NCBI GenBank assembly: GCA_016714765.1
Contig: JADKCF010000007.1
Span: forward strand, 62,001 to 126,000
DNA: 64,000 bases
Reading direction: 5' to 3'
DNA from: Saprospiraceae bacterium
GTDB taxonomy: Bacteria > Bacteroidota > Bacteroidia > Chitinophagales > Saprospiraceae
How positions within the stretch are numbered: position 1 is the stretch's first letter; every line of letters starts with the position of its first letter. The translations under genes were made by a program, and so were the position numbers. Positions 45,432 to 56,544 of the stretch are shown one piece after another. A model generated the notes under the pieces. It was not told the origin of the DNA. It worked only from the letters and a program-made list of their open reading frames with translations, and ran no database searches.

Positions 45432-48400
45432 TTATTTCAACACTATTAATTTATTGTGAACTATGAAATTGGCTATATTTAAAGATACGGTGTATATTCC
45501 AGGATTGAGGTGACTTATATCCAATTCCTGATTAAATTGATAAGGGGATTTTAGACAAAGTAAACCATCAATACTCCTTATTTCTACAGCAGACTCATTA
45601 AGATTACATGAATTACATTTTATGTTGAGATAATTGTCAGCCGGATTTGGAAATAGTGCAATAGAAAGCTTGTCAATATCAATTTCCGAGGATAAGATAC
45701 TTACATTTATTGATTTGGAATAAACGCAATTATACTCTCCAATAATTTCAACAGCATATTCTCCAGATTGATTAACCTCAATAGTTGGCGTTTTTTCTCC
45801 TGTTGACCACGTACCACTATTTTCATAAAAAGCTAAACATGTCAGGAAAATTTTGTTATCCAAGGTATCTAAAACAAAATCAATCGGTAATTCAATAGAC
45901 TTCTTAATAATGACCTGTCGATTTATAGCACATAAATTTTCGTCATAAGCAGTAAAAATATATCGCCCATTTTCACTCATTTGAATAATTTCTTGAGCGG
46001 GTTCATTATTTTGTAAAAAATTATACGGAGGTATTCCCCCGCTAACTGAATTATTGATTACTGCTGTTTCGTCTTTACAAAGATTAATAATATTGTTTTC
46101 AATTTTTTCATTACTAAAATACAATTTATCTGGTTCTGTAATCCTAAATGACCTTTGAACTTTACATTGATTTTTATCAAATAATGTTGCAGAATACAAT
46201 CCTGCCAAAAGTCTATCATTTATGCTTCCAATTTGTCCATTATTCCAATATATTTCATAATCATCGTTAATATTACTAAATAGTAGTTCGATTCTCCCAT
46301 TATTATCACCATAGCATTTATTATTGCTTATTTCATGGGAAAATACTATTTCAGAGATCTTCTCAATAATTATTGGCAACCTGTCACTTTGACAGAATTT
46401 TATTGTATCGGAAAACTTAATAAAATAAGTTCCAAAAGTATCTGGAATGAAATTATTTCCCGTAAAAACAGGAGTACTACCCTGTGCAGAATCATACCAT
46501 TCTATCTTATACCCTTCTGGATTGTATACATTTATTGTAGGCAAGTCATTTTCAGGGCAGACTTCATTTTCGAAGGAACCACAGGAGGATTTAGCCCAAA
46601 ACAATTATCAACATTAATATTACAAATATACTTAGGTATAACAAAGTCTGCTACACATGAAAATCCTTTTGAACTAACATAGTTAACTTTGAAATATACA
46701 TCCTCAGAGCTGACATTGTTTATTTTGTACACTGAATTACTCAGTTTAGTGACTATATGTGTGGGAGAAGTTAGCGACTTTACATTCACCCCTGTTAAGT
46801 CCATAATTACATTGTACTTACCTCCTACACATTGATAATTAAACAATGGTCTTGGAATTCCACAACCTGTATCAGGATCTTCCCATATTACCCATGGATC
46901 TCGAATAGATATTTCTATCTCAAACTCCTCATTTTCTAAGACACCATCTACAAAAATATAATACTTCTTATTTGTCTCTAAATCTCTAAATCTACTCGAC
47001 GCCCTGTAATAACCTAAAAAGCTCCAATACTCTGATTCTACTTTTCCATAACAAAAACTTATTGTAGGATCACATCCATCCAAAAGATAAAAGTCCAATC
47101 CCGGATTTTTCATTTTCCATAAAGTTATATCAAGTTCCTGGCCAGGTTTTGGGTCGTAGTAGAATTCAAAAACAAGTTCCTTTCCATAACTACCCGATCC
47201 GCAGTAATAATTGGAAATATTGGATTGTCCAGATGATAAATTTCCACTCCACACTCTTCCATACGGATTACCATCCAGATCAAATGCAACATCGGGAGAT
47301 ATCACGCTATTACATGGATATTCGTTTTGAACTGGATTTTCAACTTGTGGAGTCCAGTCTAAACTGAAAATATAATTTTCAGAACAATCAAATTTAAATC
47401 CTTTTGCTTCAATATAAATGTATAATTCTTCATCAGGATTTGATTGAAAATAGTAAAATTCATCACTACCGGTATATCTGGCAGATTTAGCCAGAATATT
47501 TTCATTTTTATCAATCAAATAAATATCGTAATCTAATGCACCTTCAGACAATACTACATGTAAAGTACCCGTGCTTTTATTAGTCAGTCTGAAATAATCT
47601 TTTTCACCAAATCTTGATATTTTGTGATTAGAAATCACCGTGTCTTTGGGAATATGAGAAAGTTTGGCTAGCTGGATAGCACTTGAAATATCATTATTTA
47701 AGAAATCATTGCAATCTAGTTCTCTTTGCCAATTTACATTCAAGGTATATTTATTTATGCAATCAAATTGTTTGTTTTTTCCGACCACCTTTATATAATA
47801 TACCGATGCGTTTGAAACGAATGTCAATTTCTCAGAACTGATAAAACTGTTCTTAGAAGTTCCTATCAAATTAGAATTCTCATCAAAAACTTCAAAATCC
47901 AAATCTACAGGAAGGTTACTTAAAACTACATCCATCAATCCCTTGTATTTTGTAATAATCTTAAAGAAATCCAAATCACTTGGTGAACTTATAAAAAATT
48001 CTCCATTTTGGGATTGGGATATTTCGTTGAATTTAAAAAATCCATCATTTGCATTGGAAAAAGTATCATTAGGTTCGGCCAGAGCATCTATACAACTACC
48101 TGCACTACTACCATCAACGGTATTTACTGGCGCCCAATCCAGGAGCAAAGAGTAGGTATGATTGCAATTAAACTGATTACCAGGACTATATGCTCTCAAA
48201 TATAGCGTTTCATCACTTCCGGTTAAAAAATCATATGTAAGTGGATTAATATTTGGATCATTACTGCCGGTAGAATTTTTAGATTTACAAAAGTTATAAC
48301 CATCTTTTGACAATTCAATTCTCACAGGGTAATTGTCGCTGAAAACATTAAGCTTTAAATTACCATTTTTAACAAGTTTAACTTTAAAATAATCATAATC

Positions 48401-50601
48401 ACCAACACTTCCTATTTTTGGGTTTATCTCGATTTGCTTTGATTCATTGTCCAATGTACCAAAAATAATAGATGATGTTGAAGGGGATGAATTTGGTTCA
48501 TATGTGACATCGAAACATTCAGCAGATTCGTTTTTGGGCGTCCATTCAATGGTCACTTTGTAATCTGTACACCTGACATCAAAATTGTTCAATAAATTGT
48601 AAATATCAAAATAAAATGTGTAAGGATTATTATCTAATTTTTCATAAACAATTTTAGCTACTGTTGGCGTGTTAGAAATTGATGCTTCAACAATTGGGAT
48701 ATAATAATCTTCATCATCAGGGACCCCTATTCTGTGGCCAGCAAACATTGAATATTGAATTGGCATATCTGTAAGAGTGATGGAGATAGTTCCTCTTTTA
48801 TTGAGCAGAACTTTATAAATATCTATATCATATGGATCATGAATATTTGCATGAAATACTTTCGAGCTACTTTGATCATTACCTATAAAAGTTGGACCTT
48901 CGATTGACCCAAAAAGGTTATTAGGTTCATAAACATCCGGATTACAAACTATATCTACTGGCTTTTCTATGACTTGCACTTTAAGATTATAACGTGAAAG
49001 GCAGGAAGAAAGGGTTCCTTTCGTTTGTACCTTAATATATCCTGTTATTGGTGTATTTTTTTTATTTTCGACAACCCACAATTCTGTACCCACACCATTT
49101 TTAATATGACTTTTAAACTCAATATTATTTTCATCTATATACGAAAAATCAAAATCGACTGCATCACTTTCAAGAGTCATCTCATATTTTCCTTTTGCTT
49201 TCATATTAAAGGAGTAAAAATCAACATCATATGATGTTTCAATTAAACCTGATGTATTCAAACTTTGACCAATGTTAATTAATTCACCCAAACTTGTGCT
49301 GGATTGTTTGGTATTATTGGGCTCATTTTCATCATTGCAATTTTCATTATAATTTTCAATAGTAATAGTATATGTACTACCACAGCCGGGTGTTATTGTA
49401 GGACGAATCTCAAAAGACTTACGGTGGCCTTCTCCTGGTATGTTATTGTAAATTACATTGGTTACACCAGGTAAAATAAGATGCTCGGAGTTTGAAAATG
49501 CAACCCCAGCCCTGAAGATTTTAAGAATTGCGGGTATATCAGATATTACAGATATTTTATATGATCTGTTTCCTCCTTGTAAGTTCATAAAATATAAGTC
49601 ACTATCCCAAAGATTATCGTACTTTCCTGTCACAGTTTTTGTAAAAACTAATGGGGGGAATGACACCCAATTATCACCTAATCCAACACTATATTCATAG
49701 GATGGATAACCATAGCTTGGTTCATTTGAATCTCTTTCGCAACCTGAAGTAGGTATTTGAAAATTTCTATTGGATGATGCATAAGCATTCATTATACTTA
49801 TTTGCTGTGGTGAGAAAAGTGATCTACACTCATGAAAATAAGACATTAAGTTTTTAGTGTCCGGGGTATATGGTTGATTAGTACCTGGTTCTTTGTTGCA
49901 ATTGTTGGATGAACTGGTAGAGCAAATATAAGTACAGCTACTATTAATGTTATTGCCAGGGTCAGCACGTGTATCACAAATAAAATCTCCGGCTTGAAGA
50001 CAATTTGAGCCATCTACTTTTTCATCTGTTACTGATCTATTACCAGCGGAATAATTACGGGTTCCAAACGTATGGAAAAGTCCTAAATAATGCCCGACTT
50101 CGTGGGCAATTGTTGTAATATGATATTTTTCAGGTGAAATAAAAATTGCATCATATTGCTTAGCATCCAGTAGATTGCCTTTCATCAAGCCAGCAAAACC
50201 ATTGGTTTCGCCTGTGAAATAAATATTTAGTGTGCCTTCAACAAAACATCCTGAAGGTAGATAGGTGATATCAGTAGCAGTAATAGAATGGCCTTCAACT
50301 ACTCTAACATTATTTTCCCAGGCAAATAACTCTATATTTGCGGAGCTAATTGTTCATTTGCCTGATCAATTAATTCAAATATTTTATAATCATTAAAAGA
50401 CCAAATATATTCCACACCTTTCCAAATCGTAACAGGTATAACTGTTTTATTTTTATAACTCAAAGAAAAATCATGTTTCTCATAAAATGATTTAAGATCC
50501 TCGATTCTTTTTTCAGAAAATTGTGTGCCACAAGTTTGAGAATAAGTGCAAGTTGCAAAAATGATAAAAATCAAAATGGTCAGCAATAATTTGTTCTTCA
50601 T
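45432..50601 (-). CDS. giant secreted M43-type metalloprotease with PPC-like repeats and T9SS sorting domain, two frameshifts
   Basis: About 1720 residues when joined. A signal peptide (LLLTILIFIIFATCTYS) is followed by a pappalysin/cytophagalysin-type catalytic domain with IAHEVGHYLGLFH and the Met-turn NLMSYFHECRSLFSPQQ. At least four, probably five, PPC-like repeats each begin near EPNN/EPND and contain DxDFYxF. An Ig-like region follows, then a type A C-terminal sorting domain (LFPNPADNYLNIKC, LNPGIYTVSL). Breaks lie at 50337-50339 (one base, restoring PQNIELFAWE) and 46573-46574 (restoring VVPFENEVCPE). Probably exported by the type IX system and used on proteins outside the cell. Confidence 0.87.
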
Positions 50602-50641
50602 GGATATTTTTTGTGACCAAAACTAATGAAATTTGACAATT

Positions 50642-50649
50642 CAAATATA
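50642..50649 (-). promoter_or_regulatory. -7 promoter element of the M43 protease gene
   Basis: TATATTTG on the minus strand, 41 bases before the ATG at 50601. Confidence 0.55.
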
Positions 50650-50830
50650 AAAACCACAAAAAATTAAAGTTTTATCTTCATTATTTTTTAAACATCTATT
50701 GTCGTCATCCAATTTATTGTTGCATTTGTTGCCCATTAGACTTTTTTAGCAGGTAGCGAAGTGAAATGGTAGTGACTGAATGACGGAGTGAAGAAGGTGT
50801 GCCGGAGGATGTGGATTAAATTGATATTTT

Positions 50831-51532
50831 CTAAAAATCACTTTGATATATTTTTTCTGTATTAACTTCTAGGCAGGATAATCTTCCTGATGGGTATTTA
50901 CCGGAACCTGTATCGAGATTCCAGACATTTGTCCATTTGCACGGTATGGAGTAGCCCCAGTTTTGAACAGGGGTATGCCCAATGTAGATAGTATCAAAAT
51001 CATCGAATGTTTTTAATTTAGAAGGACTTCGATTTGAATGAAGTTTTTGTGCATCTGTAATTAATTGTCTGTCCCACCAAAAAATGCTTTTGTCAGGCTG
51101 ATCATTTATCGGACTGGATCTATTAAAGCCTGCATGGACAAAAAGTCTTTTACCACTCATATAGTAAGGTCGTAATAAGCGGTAAAATGATTCCAGATGG
51201 TCTTCGGGGTTTATTTTTGATATTCGGTATGATTTCAGAGTTTCTTTTGCTCCATCTGACCAGTAGCCCATGTTGGTTTTATCTAAATGATTGCCATTAT
51301 ACAATACATCATAAAAGAAAACATGATCGTGGTTGCCCTTGATAAAAACACATGGATACTTTTTGTTGAGATCTAACAAGAGCTCAATGACTCCGCATGA
51401 ATCAGGACCACGGTCCACATAATCACCAAGGAAAATTAAGGTATCATCATGACTGAGCGTTAATTTTGATAATAAATTTTCCAACTTCATTAATTCGCCG
51501 TGTAAGTCACCAAAAACATATATTTTTATCAT
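50831..51532 (-). CDS. PPP-type serine/threonine or diadenosine-tetraphosphate phosphatase
   Basis: 233 residues with all metal and phosphate motifs of the PPP family: FGDLHGELMKL, FLGDYVDRGPDS, IKGNHDHVFF, FVHAGF, and IYIGHTP. The substrate may be phosphoserine/threonine or Ap4A; sequence does not settle this. It is monocistronic with its own -7 element (51583-51590). Confidence 0.9.
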   Translation of the reverse strand: MIKIYVFGDLHGELMKLENLLSKLTLSHDDTLIFLGDYVDRGPDSCGVIELLLDLNKKYPCVFIKGNHDHVFFYDVLYNGNHLDKTNMGYWSDGAKETLKSYRISKINPEDHLESFYRLLRPYYMSGKRLFVHAGFNRSSPINDQPDKSIFWWDRQLITDAQKLHSNRSPSKLKTFDDFDTIYIGHTPVQNWGYSIPCKWTNVWNLDTGSGKYPSGRLSCLEVNTEKIYQSDF

Positions 51533-51540
51533 TCTGCTAT

Positions 51541-51945
51541 TATAGTGTTATAAGCCTGAACAGCGATGTAAATTATTCCGGACAAAGATAGCTTTCAGAT
51601 TTTATGATGTCAAGGGGCGGTAAGGTGCAAGTCAGGTTATATAAGTTGAGTGAACTTAAAGTAAAGGTGACGCAGTAATGGAATGGAACGAATACAGGTA
51701 TGGAATGGAGCAGTTATAGTTATGATTTTAAGAGATAGTTTTTAAAGAGAGAAGATGTGTTTTTCTTGCAAATTGAATTTGCAAGGCCAATAAAAAATCA
51801 TAACTGACTGCGGAATGGAAATAGTAGAGCACAAGTTGCAAACTTGCGCCAGCTGTGAAATGAAGTGACGGAGATACGTCACCCGCTGTCCTGACGAACG
51901 AATGAATGGAAGGAGCGATAATGGAACGTAGCGCTAAACAAACCA
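51541..51945. other. gene-free stretch
   Basis: Holds the phosphatase promoter (TATCTTTG on the minus strand, 51583-51590) and a perfect 10-bp palindrome arm pair (51765-51774 and 51776-51785). No gene is supported. Confidence 0.5.
51583..51590 (-). promoter_or_regulatory. -7 promoter element of the phosphatase gene
   Basis: TATCTTTG on the minus strand, 51 bases before the ATG at 51532. Confidence 0.6.
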
Positions 51946-52773
51946 TTAAATATCCATAGTATTACAATTTAATGCAACTATTTGGGAAAATGCCAGCGTT
52001 TCCCTTTTATAATTGCTGGATATTTTTTCAATGGAAATGCCGATGGTGATGCCTGGACCAACCATTCTTATCATCAGGGCAATAATTCTGCTTTCCATTT
52101 CTGCCGGATAAACTGAATCAAATGATGGAGATGTACTATATTGGGTGCATATAAATAACGGGATGCGTCTTTTTTCGATACTGAGAAATTCATTGGGATT
52201 CACAGTTTCTAAAATCATGTGTGGAAGTCTAAAATCGAAAGTACTTTTATAATGTTTAAAGGTGGTTCTATTCCACTTTGGATGATCGAGCAGTTTAGTC
52301 AAACAATGGTAAAGTCTGGGCCTTATATAACTGATATAGCAACTGCCGTCGGACTCGGAAGATATTTGAATCCATGTGGCTTTATAGAAACATACGTTGG
52401 ACAGGTTTAGCTTTGATACCAAATCGTCATAGTCTTCTGTTACTTGGTATAATACCTGTTGGTTCAATTCTTTTTTCCAGTATATGATGTAGTCATCGTC
52501 GAATATCAGACCTTCGGCACAAAGTATATCAACCAATGGGTCGGTGATGAAATACATAGGGTCATCTGAACTAAAAAACAGTAGATGACCATTGGTATGT
52601 CCTTTTAAATTATTAATCATCATAAAATCAAGTAAGGATCTTCTGGCAAACCTTATGCTCAAAACATTTACTATAAGTGTGTTTTTAGTTAAGCTAATTT
52701 CCGAATCCCAATATGTGACAGCATACCCACCATCAGTATGGGTAACAGACTTAACTTTTTCCTTTGCAACCAT
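51946..52773 (-). CDS. protein of unknown function
   Basis: 275 residues, no signal peptide or clear membrane segment, and no family I recognise. It starts MVAKEKVKSVTHTDGGYAVT and lies 2 bases after the stop of the gene at 52776, so the two are one operon. Composition is ordinary for the region. Confidence 0.6.
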   Translation of the reverse strand: MVAKEKVKSVTHTDGGYAVTYWDSEISLTKNTLIVNVLSIRFARRSLLDFMMINNLKGHTNGHLLFFSSDDPMYFITDPLVDILCAEGLIFDDDYIIYWKKELNQQVLYQVTEDYDDLVSKLNLSNVCFYKATWIQISSESDGSCYISYIRPRLYHCLTKLLDHPKWNRTTFKHYKSTFDFRLPHMILETVNPNEFLSIEKRRIPLFICTQYSTSPSFDSVYPAEMESRIIALMIRMVGPGITIGISIEKISSNYKRETLAFSQIVALNCNTMDI

Positions 52774-52775
52774 AT

Positions 52776-53150
52776 TTAATTGCTGTTTTTGGGAAAAGAG
52801 ATCTCAATATTTTTGACCCTTGGCAGATTAATGACAAAAGAAAAAGGGAGCAGAAGAATTTTTCTGGCTTGGGTCAAAAGTACGAAAGTGCCACCTATAC
52901 CAGAATCCAGACTATACGACGCCCCAATAAATTCATTATTTTCATCAAAATAAAGTAAAACAACATCAAATACTGATGTAAGGTCCAGAAAAGTATTGAT
53001 GTGATTGTGAGTTATTTGGATCAGCATGGGTTTGCCACGATGCTTGATGAGATCACAAAAGACAAGAGTTGGTTTGTCTGTGCTTAATGTGTATGGAAAA
53101 AGATGCAGGAATGTTTGATTACTAAAGTTGATCTGAATATTGGATATCAT
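52776..53150 (-). CDS. protein of unknown function
   Basis: 124 residues. A stretch DVVLLYFDENNEFIGASYSL faintly recalls DUF192-type proteins but the family signature is not complete, so I do not assign it. It is cotranscribed with the gene at 51946. No signal peptide is evident. Confidence 0.6.
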   Translation of the reverse strand: MISNIQINFSNQTFLHLFPYTLSTDKPTLVFCDLIKHRGKPMLIQITHNHINTFLDLTSVFDVVLLYFDENNEFIGASYSLDSGIGGTFVLLTQARKILLLPFSFVINLPRVKNIEISFPKNSN

Positions 53151-53191
53151 GGGTTGTTTTTTTATATTTTAGGCTCTGCAAGTTGAATCGG

Positions 53192-53749
53192 TTATTTAGT
53201 TCGAATTTTTCCAAATTCTACACTCAACAAAGGCATCCAAAATGTATTTTTACTATTGATGTTTGTCTGCAGATCAATACCGAATCCAACATTTTCCCAA
53301 GGATTTATTTTTAATCCTAATTTCAGACCCACCCCGACCGTTAAAAACTTCTCTGAGTCATACTCATCTCCGCCTAAAAATTGACTTGGGTTAATGAGTG
53401 CTGTTCTTCTTAGGCCCCAAATTGGTGCCACTCCTGCCTGAAACTGACATCTCAGAAATCCTTCACCCAAATATGAACCTGCCATAAAGCCGATCTGATT
53501 ATAATATTCTAAGGGTTTGTCATAAAAGACAATTGCAAATTCGTCCAGGTAATAATAATCCAGCGAAAACATCCATTTTTCATAAGTGGTGTTGATTTCC
53601 ATACCGCCAACTATTCCACCACTTTCTTTAAAAGTTGAGTATGTTCCAATTTTAGGATTGACTGCAAATCGATCAAAACGTAATTGACCATACAGCCATT
53701 GACCTAAAAGCAAAATTAGTAGGGTAATACAAATAATTTTAGTCTTCAT
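53192..53749 (-). CDS. exported outer-membrane beta-barrel-like protein
   Basis: 185 residues with a signal peptide (KIICITLLILLLGQWLYGQ) and alternating aromatic/glycine strands (FSLDYYYLDEFAIVFY, VGVGLKLGLKINPWENVGFG), consistent with a small beta-barrel. Resemblance to TraO-type conjugation proteins was considered but is not strong enough to use. It lies 41 bases downstream of no other gene on its strand and is probably monocistronic. Confidence 0.6.
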   Translation of the reverse strand: MKTKIICITLLILLLGQWLYGQLRFDRFAVNPKIGTYSTFKESGGIVGGMEINTTYEKWMFSLDYYYLDEFAIVFYDKPLEYYNQIGFMAGSYLGEGFLRCQFQAGVAPIWGLRRTALINPSQFLGGDEYDSEKFLTVGVGLKLGLKINPWENVGFGIDLQTNINSKNTFWMPLLSVEFGKIRTK

Positions 53750-53848
53750 TTTATAAGTTATGGTTTATTTAAAAATTGTTACATCAAACTCGCCATTCTT
53801 TAAATACGGAAATGGGCGAAAAGCTTTTCAGCGATTTTCGTAATGAAA

Positions 53849-54481
53849 TTATTTTATATCTATTGGATTGATATTCCGAGGAATTCCCTGGGGAAACCTA
53901 GCAAATTTGGACATATTTACCCAGTCAACACCTACAGGATATTTGACTCTGTATGTTCCCTTTGAAGCATCTTTAGCAATAGGTATTGTTATTGCTAAAT
54001 TCATCGGTAATGTAATAATCCCCCAAAACCCGTGTCCTAGTGTAGTAAAATTGATCAATGATGCCCAATTACTGATATTGTCAGGATGATCACTTGTCAG
54101 AGATACTATGATTTCAGCACTTCTTATGCTGTCTTTTTTTACGGTAAGGATGGGTAAATTTGACTTAGAGGGTGTAACCATGACTTTATTTTTAATATCT
54201 CCCGAGCGGGCGTCATTTTTTTGATTACCGCTACGAGTATCATTTTTTACATTCCCCATTCGGGTATCTCCCTGTACGTAATTTGATAAAGGTAATATTA
54301 TCATACTTTTATCGTTTACTGAAATGATTTCACCTGAAATTGTGGTATTTCCATAAGTCAATATTTCAATATAAAGTCCTTTAACATCGTGTTTAAAATT
54401 GATGGGCTTTGATAAATGTTGAGAGCTGCTGCATGCACCAAACCAGATTGCAACTCCGATCCAAAGAGTATACTTTTTCAT
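53849..54481 (-). CDS. lipoprotein with short tandem repeats
   Basis: 210 residues, lipoprotein signal (LWIGVAIWFGACSSS). Around residues 70-100 it carries three short similar units (NVKNDTRSG, NQKNDARSG and GDTRMG) that may be a flexible linker. The second half is hydrophobic in part (GFWGIITLPMNLAITIPIA). Unknown role. It begins 10 bases after the 54491 gene and is likely cotranscribed with it. Confidence 0.6.
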   Translation of the reverse strand: MKKYTLWIGVAIWFGACSSSQHLSKPINFKHDVKGLYIEILTYGNTTISGEIISVNDKSMIILPLSNYVQGDTRMGNVKNDTRSGNQKNDARSGDIKNKVMVTPSKSNLPILTVKKDSIRSAEIIVSLTSDHPDNISNWASLINFTTLGHGFWGIITLPMNLAITIPIAKDASKGTYRVKYPVGVDWVNMSKFARFPQGIPRNINPIDIK

Positions 54482-54490
54482 GATGCGCCA

Positions 54491-56007
54491 TTATTGAATG
54501 AATGAATATTTTGAATTCCAGAATACTGCTTCCATGTCTTTTTCTACTGTTTTAAATTCTCTTGCAAGGTCTCTCCATGTTGACTCGTCATTCATGAGCA
54601 TTTTTTTTAATTTGGGGACATTTTTACCTTTTAACCATTCTTGCCTTATCCACTCTAAATAATACCCCTTACTGGACAGAAATAATTCATAATCTTCATT
54701 CTCTCCCAATGCAGGAAGGTCAAATTTAAATCTGTATTCATTTCCGGGAAAAGACATTAAATAGTCTTTGTCATCATTATGTACAGCATCTACTGTATAA
54801 TTCCCCCCAATGACTGTAGTAATCTCATTTGGCTGAATGGACAGAGGTGCTACTTTTGACTCTATTCAAAGCCCTTTTGTCAACTCCATTTTAATCTTCA
54901 ATTTACCATTTTTCCGAAAAGTATTCCTGAGTGGCACAATGGTCAAATTTTTGGCAATAGGTCCGGTTTCATAAATACTCTCCACATACTTCCACTTACC
55001 AAGGTCTTCGTCCCACACATATATTCTTATGGTGCCAAGTCGTTTGAATGGGTTTCCAAGTTTTTGTTTTATCTGATTGTTGGTTTCTATTTGGGCAAAA
55101 TAATTTCCGAATTCATTTCCCATATAAGAAATTCCACTGTACAACAAAAATGTTGTCAGCAGGGTTTGACGATAATTTAACACTAATCCCAAATCAGTTT
55201 GTGGTATGTTGCCATACTCCAAGATGATATCTTCTTTGGCTGACAGGTCTGTGGAATCTGTTAAAGAAAAATATTCCAGATCGTCAATTCTTGAAAGTGA
55301 GCCCTGGATTTCCTTTTTATCAGCAATGGCGATCCTGGGTTTAAACAATTTATCACATTGATAATAATATCCCTGAGGGTCATGATAGATCGTTTTATTT
55401 TTATTTTTTCTAACCGCATCTATGGACAGTTGGTTTACCGCATGTGTTTCAAAAGCTTCATTTTTCATAGTTAAAAAAAACTGCTCAGAAGATGTGCTAT
55501 ACTGCAAGGCATCGATATCTTTTTTTTCCAAAGAAGGCGCAATTGAGCTGGAAAAACCTTCTGCATTTGCGGAATGCAGCATTTTATTTCCATTCACGTA
55601 AAACGTTGGGCAGGAACCAAAACAAGCTTTTGGATTGCTAATGCAAAAGATATTCATTATTAAGTTGGTACCGGTTAATATACTTAATCGCGCAATCCTG
55701 CTTTTATCCTTTGATTTTATGGTTTCCAGTTGATTGGTCTCAATAATAGCTATATCATCTATACTAAAGGCAAAACTGCCTTCTTCTATTTGGTTTCTAT
55801 TGAAGTCATATAATTTGCCGTGACCAATGATTGAATCTTTATTGGAATTTTAAAAAAGGGAAAACTTGTTGAATCACTGTGAATGACTTCATTAACATTG
55901 GAATAAGTTTTTCTGAAGTCAGCATTAATGAAGTATTTGCAAGAATATACACCCATTATCACTAGTGTTACAATCAACCAAAAAGGAATAAGTTTTGAAG
56001 TATTCAT
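54491..56007 (-). CDS. lipoprotein of unknown function, one frameshift and one in-frame stop
   Basis: About 505 residues. A lipoprotein start (MNTSKLIPFWLIVTLVIMGVYSC) is followed, after a shift near 55825 (one G missing, giving SLVTGKLYDFNRNQIEEG), by the conserved-looking NPKACFGSCPTFYVNGN and AEGFSSSIAPSLE. The sequence continues through VYVWDEDLGKW-like strands. A TGA at 54866-54868 interrupts the frame at TKGL, with no frame change on either side (IESKVAPLSIQPNEI follows). It is either a nonsense mutation or a base error. The family is Bacteroidota-specific and uncharacterised as far as I know. Confidence 0.75.
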
Positions 56008-56182
56008 TTTTTCTATTTTGATGATAGAAATAAACTGTGGCAGTCTTACAATCAAAATCTTAATGCAGAGAATTATTTGAGATTGTTTGCACTAAATACT
56101 GAGCAACCACCTTATTTAAAATCTTTTTTGGGGCTGCCAAAAGATAATCTCATGCGATAAGATTGAGGGTTTGCTTTGATAA

Positions 56183-56190
56183 CAAATATA
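56183..56190 (-). promoter_or_regulatory. -7 promoter element upstream of the 54.5-56.0 kb lipoprotein
   Basis: TATATTTG on the minus strand, 176 bases before the start at 56007; a longer leader than usual. Confidence 0.4.
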
Positions 56191-56239
56191 AGTCATTTTT
56201 AGGTAAATTTCTATATTTTCAATCAAAAAAGTGCAGTTA

Positions 56240-56500
56240 AATGATGAAGATCATAGAAACTAATATACCTGGAACCGCTAAACGAATGTTGATGTTGCAA
56301 AAAACAATGACACTGCTACTACTGTATACAAGCAAAACAAACCTGATCTCTGTTTGGTCGATATTCAACTCATTGACAGTCCTATAGTTGGAATTTCAAC
56401 GATGCAAGCCTTGAAGCTGGTCGAGAAATTCCCATAATATACCTCACATCTTTTGTTGATGAAAATGTAAGAAAGAGCTAAGAAAATGTAACGGAAATAT
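56240..56500 (+). pseudogene. response-regulator receiver-domain remnant
   Basis: In shifting frames the plus strand reads KNNDTATTVYKQNKPDLCLV, then DIQLIDSPIVGISTMQALKL and IPIIYLTSFVDENVRKRAKK, the pattern of a receiver domain (phospho-Asp in LVDIQL, Thr in YLTS, Lys after it). Several shifts and stops break it and no output domain follows. A relic. Confidence 0.6.
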
Positions 56501-56544
56501 CTGGGTGATTTTATTTTATCATTTATGATCTTGGCAGATGATTT

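Noticed and set aside
53192..53749. Possible TraO-like conjugation protein
   Set aside because: Only the signal peptide and beta-rich pattern agree; no other tra genes are nearby.
54866..54868. In-frame TGA as a possible selenocysteine codon
   Set aside because: No SECIS-like hairpin was noticed after it and no redox motif lies next to it; a nonsense change or error is simpler.
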